Part shown: positions 39,994 through 43,803 of the stretch, piece after piece
Numbering within the stretch: the stretch's first letter is position 1
Layout of the letters: every line of letters starts with the position of its first letter
From: Alphaproteobacteria bacterium
GTDB taxonomy: Bacteria > Pseudomonadota > Alphaproteobacteria > CACIAM-22H2
Direction: 5' to 3'
Length of the DNA: 43,803 nucleotides
Assembly: GCA_016793045.1 (NCBI GenBank)
Contig: JAEUKZ010000015.1
Coordinates: 1 to 43,803, forward strand
Notes under the pieces: generated by a model
The model's database searches: none
Told to the model about the DNA's origin: nothing
What the model saw: only the letters and a program-made list of their open reading frames with translations
Made by a program: the position numbers and the translations under genes

Positions 39994-40794
39994 ATGGCGT
40001 ATGACGGCCTCGATCTGAAAGGCAAGGCGGTGCTCGTCACCGGCGGCAACAGCGGAATCGGCCTCGGCATGGCGGACGCGATGGCCGCTGCCGGCGCCGA
40101 TGTCGCGATCTGGGGCATGAAGCCGGAGCGCAATGCGGAAGCGGCGGCGCGCCTGCAGCGCCACGGCCGCAAGGTCCACGCTGCGATCTGCGACGTCTCG
40201 GACGAGGCCGCCGTCGAGCGCGAAATGGCAGCGACGCTCAAGGCGCTGGGCCGCCTCGATGCCTGCTTCGCCAATGCCGGGGTCAGCGGGCGCGGCGGCC
40301 CGCACAAGATCTTCTCGGAGATGACGACCGCCGAGTGGCACCGCGTCACCCGCGTCCACATCGACGGCACGTTCTTCACCTTCCGCGCCGCGACGCGGAT
40401 CATGCTCAACCAGGGGAGCGGATCGCTGGTCGCGACGGGCAGCGCCTTCGGCATCTTCGGCCATCCCTGGGTCGAACACTACGCGGCGTCGAAGGCCGCG
40501 GTCGCGTCGCTGGCGCGCTGCCTCGCGGTCGAACTCGGGCCGCACGGCATCCGCGCCAACACGATCGTGCCCGGCTACGTCGATACGCCGCTGACGAATG
40601 CGCGCATCCATTCGGCCGAGTTCACAGCCGACATGATGCCGCGTCAGGCGGTGCCGCGCTGGGGCGTGCCGGAGGATTTCGGCGGCATCGCGGTCTACCT
40701 CGCGAGCGACGCCAGCCGCTGGACGACCGGGGCGACCTTCGTGATCGACGGCGGCTTCACGGTCGCGGCGAAGGTGGCGCCGCGGGAGGGCTAG
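39994..40794 (+). CDS. Short-chain dehydrogenase/reductase (SDR)
   Basis: The 266-residue classical SDR has the cofactor motif TGGNSGIG at 16-23, the NAG structural motif (FANAGVSG), and the catalytic Ser150, Tyr163 and Lys167 (YAASK). The C-terminal PGYVDTPLT and YLASDASRWTTGATFVIDGG segments match the family. It should oxidise or reduce an alcohol or ketone with NAD(P). GGGGGAGACGGCG precedes the ATG. It is the only gene in its direction until the PEP-CTERM gene. Substrate cannot be inferred. Confidence 0.92.
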   Translation: MAYDGLDLKGKAVLVTGGNSGIGLGMADAMAAAGADVAIWGMKPERNAEAAARLQRHGRKVHAAICDVSDEAAVEREMAATLKALGRLDACFANAGVSGRGGPHKIFSEMTTAEWHRVTRVHIDGTFFTFRAATRIMLNQGSGSLVATGSAFGIFGHPWVEHYAASKAAVASLARCLAVELGPHGIRANTIVPGYVDTPLTNARIHSAEFTADMMPRQAVPRWGVPEDFGGIAVYLASDASRWTTGATFVIDGGFTVAAKVAPREG

Positions 40795-40843
40795 GCTGGC
40801 GATCAAAGCGGCCCGTCATATCGGCCACGACCAGGGGAGCGAG

Positions 40844-40857
40844 CACGGTGCACCGTG
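40844..40857. repeat. Perfect 14-bp palindrome
   Basis: CACGGTG followed directly by CACCGTG gives a perfect 14-bp inverted repeat without a loop. It lies in the 238-bp gap after the SDR stop. No T-tract follows, so it is not a typical terminator. It could be an operator for a dimeric regulator of the PEP-CTERM gene. The remaining gap is AT-rich at 40893-41015, which suits a promoter, but no clear hexamers were seen. Confidence 0.3.
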
Positions 40858-41032
40858 GCCGCCGCATCGACGCTGCAATGCCGCCGTCGAGATATCTTAC
40901 ACAATTCAACAAATGACCCGACCGGCCGCGAAATACTCGAATGAAAACAGTGATGTGCCAGTACGGCCCAATTCTTGCTCAATATAACCATAACGCGCGA
41001 TCGGTCATAAATTAACGAAGTCGGGGGTGGCG

Positions 41033-41812
41033 ATGGACAACAACAATCGGGGGATCGCGCTTTCGTTGATGGCCGGTGCGGGGGCGTTCATCGCATGCGC
41101 GGGAACCGCTCAGGCCGACGTCGTCGTCGCCACGTCGCCCGATGGCGGCATCTTCAATACCGGCATTCTGGCGATCGCCGCCGGCGACCTCACGCGGGAC
41201 GAAACCGTATCGAGAACAGTCTCCTTCGACCAGTTCGACAGTTCGCTCGGCACGCTCACGAGCGTCACCTTCTCGCTGGACGGCTTCAACCTCACCGACC
41301 GCTTGCGGATTAGCATTACCGGCAGCGAGGGGTTCACCGGATCGGTGACGTCGACGGCGACGTTCAAGATCCTCGGACCCGGCCCAGCGACGCTCTTCGA
41401 GGGCAGCCCCACGCCTTCGCAGGTGACCGCAACGTGCAGCGGGAGCGGCGGGTCATGCGACAGCGGCAGCATATCGCTATCGCCGCTCCCGACCTTCACG
41501 ACGCCGGTCGTGATCGGGTCTGGTCTGTCGCCTTTCATCGGCGGCGCCACGTTCGACCTGACGGTCGAAATGAAGCTGAGCGTGCCCCTGGGAACTTCGG
41601 GTACCGGTTCTGGTTTCGTGTGCACGTCGATAACCGTCGCCCCGGCGGTTTGCGACGTATCGGCCAGTGCGTCATGGGCCGGCGGTCTGACCGTGACCTA
41701 TACCTATGACCCGGTTGTTGCGGCGGTGCCGGAACCGGCGGGGCTTGGACTCTTCGCGACGGGGCTCATCGCGGCTGGCATCCTCGTGCGCCGCCGCCGC
41801 CGGGTCGATTGA
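41033..41812 (+). CDS. PEP-CTERM sorted surface protein
   Basis: The 259-residue product has an N-terminal signal peptide (hydrophobic to about residue 28, cut after AQA) and a C-terminal PEP-CTERM signal. That signal is VPEPAG, then a hydrophobic segment (LGLFATGLIAAGILV) and the basic end RRRRR. Such tails are recognised by exosortases, which sort the protein to the cell surface or extracellular polymer. The body is beta-rich with Ser, Thr and Gly and has FDxxLGTLTSVTFSLDGFNL, reminiscent of choice-of-anchor domains. Four Cys residues could form two disulfides. A GTG two codons earlier (41027) is an alternative start. No exosortase is in the window. Confidence 0.85.
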   Translation: MDNNNRGIALSLMAGAGAFIACAGTAQADVVVATSPDGGIFNTGILAIAAGDLTRDETVSRTVSFDQFDSSLGTLTSVTFSLDGFNLTDRLRISITGSEGFTGSVTSTATFKILGPGPATLFEGSPTPSQVTATCSGSGGSCDSGSISLSPLPTFTTPVVIGSGLSPFIGGATFDLTVEMKLSVPLGTSGTGSGFVCTSITVAPAVCDVSASASWAGGLTVTYTYDPVVAAVPEPAGLGLFATGLIAAGILVRRRRRVD

Positions 41813-41831
41813 TTCTGGAACTGACGCACGC

Positions 41832-41851
41832 GCCGATCGCGCGGGATCGGC
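41832..41851 (+). terminator. Hairpin after PEP-CTERM gene (weak terminator candidate)
   Basis: GCCGATC and GATCGGC pair over seven bases around a six-base loop, 19 bases after the stop codon. No T-run follows directly, so termination may be inefficient. The PaaK-like gene starts 33 bp later. Confidence 0.3.
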
Positions 41852-41884
41852 TAGACTGACGTTCCCTTTCGGGAGCGATCCGTT

Positions 41885-43300
41885 TTGCCAGATCCGCGCG
41901 ACACTTTTGCCATGCCGGTGCCGCATTCCGGCATCGACGGCGTTCATTGGCCTGCCCTGCCGACCAATGCGTCGGCGCTGGTTCTCGCGGTCCTCCAGCA
42001 ACTCGAAGAGAGTCAGGGCATACCGCCGGACGTCCATCGTGACCGGCAGTTGCGCCAACTCGCCCGGCTCGTCGGCCATGCCGCACGTACTGTGCCGTAC
42101 TATCGCGATGCGTTGGCTGCGTTCGCCGGGGCAGGCGATACGCCGATCGCGCCCGCGCAGTGGGCGGCGCTGCCGACGCTGACGCGTCGCGACGTCCAGA
42201 ATGCCGGGACCGCGCTCCACAGTACCGCGGTGCCGCCGCAGCATGGCGCGGTCGTCAACGCCGCGACATCCGGGTCGACGGGCACGCCGCTGACCGTGCG
42301 CAAGACCGCCCTGGTGCAGCTCTTCTGGGATGCCTTCACGCTGCGCGAGGAACGTTGGCATCGTCGCGACCTGGGGGCGAAATTCGCGGCGATCCGCAAC
42401 GACGAACGGCGGCCGGCCGACTTCAATGGGCCGTTGGCCTCGCGCTTCGACGACTGGGGCCCTCCGGTCGCGTCGACCTATCCGACCGGGCCGGCGGTGA
42501 TGCTCGACGTGCGCTGCAGCCTGGCCGAGCAGATCGCGTGGCTGCAGCGTGAGACGCCGGCCTATCTGCTGAGCTTCGGCCTCAACCTTCTCTTCCTTGC
42601 CCGCCATAGCATCGAGCACGGGATCGCCCTGCCGTCGCTGCGCGGGGTGCGCAGCTCCGGCGAGGTCCTGCCCGACGAGGCTCGCGCTGCCTGCCGCGCG
42701 GCCTGGGGGGTCGAGATCTCCGACGTCTACAGTGCCGTCGAGGTCGGCCACATCGCGCTGCAATGTGCGGAATACGGCCGGCTCCACGTGCAGGCGGAGA
42801 ACCTCCTGGTCGAAATCCTCGACGGCGAGGGTCGACCCTGCGCGCCGGGCGAGGTCGGCCGCGTCGTGGTGACCGCGCTCCACAATTTCGCCATGCCGCT
42901 GATCCGCTACGAGATCGGCGACCTCGCCGAGGTCGGCAGCCCGTGCCCGTGCGGGCGGACGCTGCCGGTCATTGCGCGCGTCCTCGGCCGGACGCGCGCC
43001 CTGTTCTTCCTGCCGTCGGGCGAGCGGATCTACCCCTACTTCGCCCAGAAGATGCTCGCCGCAATGCCGTCGATCATCCAGCACCAGATCGTCCAGCGCA
43101 GCACGGAGGAGATCGAACTCCGCCTGGTCGCGCGCCGGCGGCTGACGGCGGAGGAGGAGGCGCGCATCCGCGATACGATGGTCGCCGGCTTCGGCCATCC
43201 GTTCCGGGTCGCATTCCGCTATTGCGACGACATCCCGCGCAATGCCAACGGCAAGTACGAGGACCTGCGCGTCGAATTGTCAGGCGCGCCGCCCCTGTGA
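41885..43300 (+). CDS. PaaK/CapK-like adenylate-forming ligase
   Basis: The 471-residue protein belongs to the phenylacetate-CoA ligase-like adenylating enzymes. It shows the ATP-binding loop TSGSTGTPL at 128-136, HAARTVPYYRD near residue 65, SSGEVLPDEAR, YSAVEVGHIALQC and the VRYEIGD-type LIRYEIGDLAEV. A Cys pair CPCGR follows and the C-terminal domain ends with NANGKYEDL. The start is TTG: GGGAG lies nine bases before it, whereas the ATG nine codons later has no ribosome site. Family members activate aryl or acyl acids, and some (CapK) act in polysaccharide loci. Its substrate is unknown. It follows the PEP-CTERM gene in the same direction. Confidence 0.85.
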   Translation: MPDPRDTFAMPVPHSGIDGVHWPALPTNASALVLAVLQQLEESQGIPPDVHRDRQLRQLARLVGHAARTVPYYRDALAAFAGAGDTPIAPAQWAALPTLTRRDVQNAGTALHSTAVPPQHGAVVNAATSGSTGTPLTVRKTALVQLFWDAFTLREERWHRRDLGAKFAAIRNDERRPADFNGPLASRFDDWGPPVASTYPTGPAVMLDVRCSLAEQIAWLQRETPAYLLSFGLNLLFLARHSIEHGIALPSLRGVRSSGEVLPDEARAACRAAWGVEISDVYSAVEVGHIALQCAEYGRLHVQAENLLVEILDGEGRPCAPGEVGRVVVTALHNFAMPLIRYEIGDLAEVGSPCPCGRTLPVIARVLGRTRALFFLPSGERIYPYFAQKMLAAMPSIIQHQIVQRSTEEIELRLVARRRLTAEEEARIRDTMVAGFGHPFRVAFRYCDDIPRNANGKYEDLRVELSGAPPL

Positions 43301-43312
43301 AAACCGGGGCGG
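43289..43312. terminator. GC hairpin between ligase gene and tRNA-Pro
   Basis: CCGCCCC and GGGGCGG pair over seven bases with a ten-base loop that contains the ligase stop codon. It lies between two convergent genes and could act on either strand, but neither side has a T-tract. Confidence 0.3.
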
Positions 43313-43335
43313 AACAGCGTGCAACATCAAGGAAA

Positions 43336-43412
43336 TGGTCGGAGTGAGAGGATTTGAACCTCCGGCCCCTAGCTCCCGAAGCTAGTGCTCTACCAGGCTG
43401 AGCTACACTCCG
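43336..43412 (-). tRNA. tRNA-Pro (anticodon CGG)
   Basis: The 77-nt minus-strand sequence folds as a cloverleaf. Acceptor stem CGGAGTG pairs with CACTCCG, the D arm has AGCTCAGCCTGGTAGAGC, and the anticodon stem CTAGC/GCTAG encloses the loop TTCGGGA with anticodon CGG. The T arm contains GGTTCAAATCC. The CCA end is encoded. It reads the proline codon CCG, expected to be heavily used in this GC-rich genome. Confidence 0.95.
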
Positions 43413-43503
43413 ACTGGACGGACCGGGGCGGCAGGCGCCCCGCGGGGCCATGCTTATAGCCCCGCGCTGGCGGCGCCGCAAGCGCAACCGGCGGGCGCGA
43501 CGT

Positions 43504-43803
43504 CTAATAGGCGCGATTGATCGCGAAGCTGATGAGGTCGGCCAGGACGCGCTTCTCCGGCCCGTCGGCGAACACGCCGAGCGCGTCGCGGGCGATGGCG
43601 CCGTAGTGGCGCGCGCGATCGACCGTGTCGCGCAGGCTGCCGTGCTTCTGCATCAGCTCGATCGCACGACCGAGATCGCCGTCGGCCTGTTCCTGTTCCT
43701 CGAGGGTGCGGCGCCAGAACTTGCGTTCGCTCTCATCGCCGCGCAGGAAGGCAAGGATGACCGGCAAGGTGATCTTGCCATCGCGGAAATCGTCACCGAC
43801 ACT
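43504..43803 (-). CDS. Polyprenyl diphosphate synthase (3' part only)
   Basis: Only the last 99 codons are in the window. The second aspartate-rich motif of trans-prenyl diphosphate synthases, GDDFRDGK, lies at the right edge, followed by ITLPVILAFLRGDESER and a helical C terminus ending INRAY. This fits octaprenyl or decaprenyl diphosphate synthase (IspB type), which makes the ubiquinone side chain. Chain length cannot be judged from this part. The stop is TAG. tRNA-Pro follows on the same strand. Confidence 0.88.
   Translation of the reverse strand, partial: SVGDDFRDGKITLPVILAFLRGDESERKFWRRTLEEQEQADGDLGRAIELMQKHGSLRDTVDRARHYGAIARDALGVFADGPEKRVLADLISFAINRAY

Noticed and set aside
41010-41020. 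TTAAC half-site before the PEP-CTERM gene as a CtrA box
   Set aside because: The second TTAA half-site at N7 spacing is missing.

Overview
The window is GC-rich (roughly 70% by eye) chromosomal DNA from an alphaproteobacterium. The evidence is the complete division and cell-wall (dcw) cluster in alphaproteobacterial order, running into lpxC, bamD, recN and ligA. A meso-diaminopimelate-type MurE, a DUF2336 gene and CtrA-type sites (TTAA-N7-TTAA) agree with this. Order-level placement (Rhodospirillales-like or related) is a guess. Nothing suggests a prophage, plasmid, insertion sequence or CRISPR array.

Positions 1-23355 read on the minus strand. From upstream to downstream they are mraZ, rsmH, ftsL, ftsI, murE, murF, mraY, murD, ftsW, murG, murC, murB, ddl, ftsQ, ftsA and ftsZ, then a strong terminator, then lpxC, bamD, recN and the 5' part of ligA. 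Most junctions overlap by four bases (ATGA or GTGA), which points to coupled translation. These genes make UDP-MurNAc-pentapeptide (MurB to MurF, Ddl), lipid I and II (MraY, MurG) and the divisome (FtsL, I, W, Q, A, Z). The lpxC group supplies lipid A, outer-membrane protein assembly and DNA repair or joining.

The mraZ upstream region (23356-23675) is the best regulatory locus in the window. It has four TGGG boxes at exact 10-bp spacing, the pattern bound by MraZ, and a near-consensus CtrA site. Upstream of it lies the RNase P RNA gene (rnpB), with a promoter placed correctly for its 5' end. A DMT-family transporter and the ABC-F ATPase uup follow.

From 27091 most genes are on the plus strand. 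They are a peptide-type ABC importer (fused double ATPase and two permeases, no binding protein), a small cytochrome c on the opposite strand, a DUF2336 gene with a perfect CtrA box, a second DMT transporter, a secreted protein next to a CHASE2 adenylate cyclase, and a membrane-anchored SH3 protein. A CoA-ester group follows (atypical crotonase, class III CoA-transferase, SDR), then a PEP-CTERM surface protein and a PaaK/CapK-like adenylate ligase. The window ends with tRNA-Pro(CGG) and the 3' end of a polyprenyl diphosphate synthase gene.

No wholly new system can be demonstrated from sequence alone. The items most worth a second look are the MraZ/CtrA control region, the CtrA box at DUF2336, the secreted protein-CHASE2 cyclase pair, the crotonase lacking its second catalytic glutamate, and FtsL with a long Pro/Ala-rich tail.
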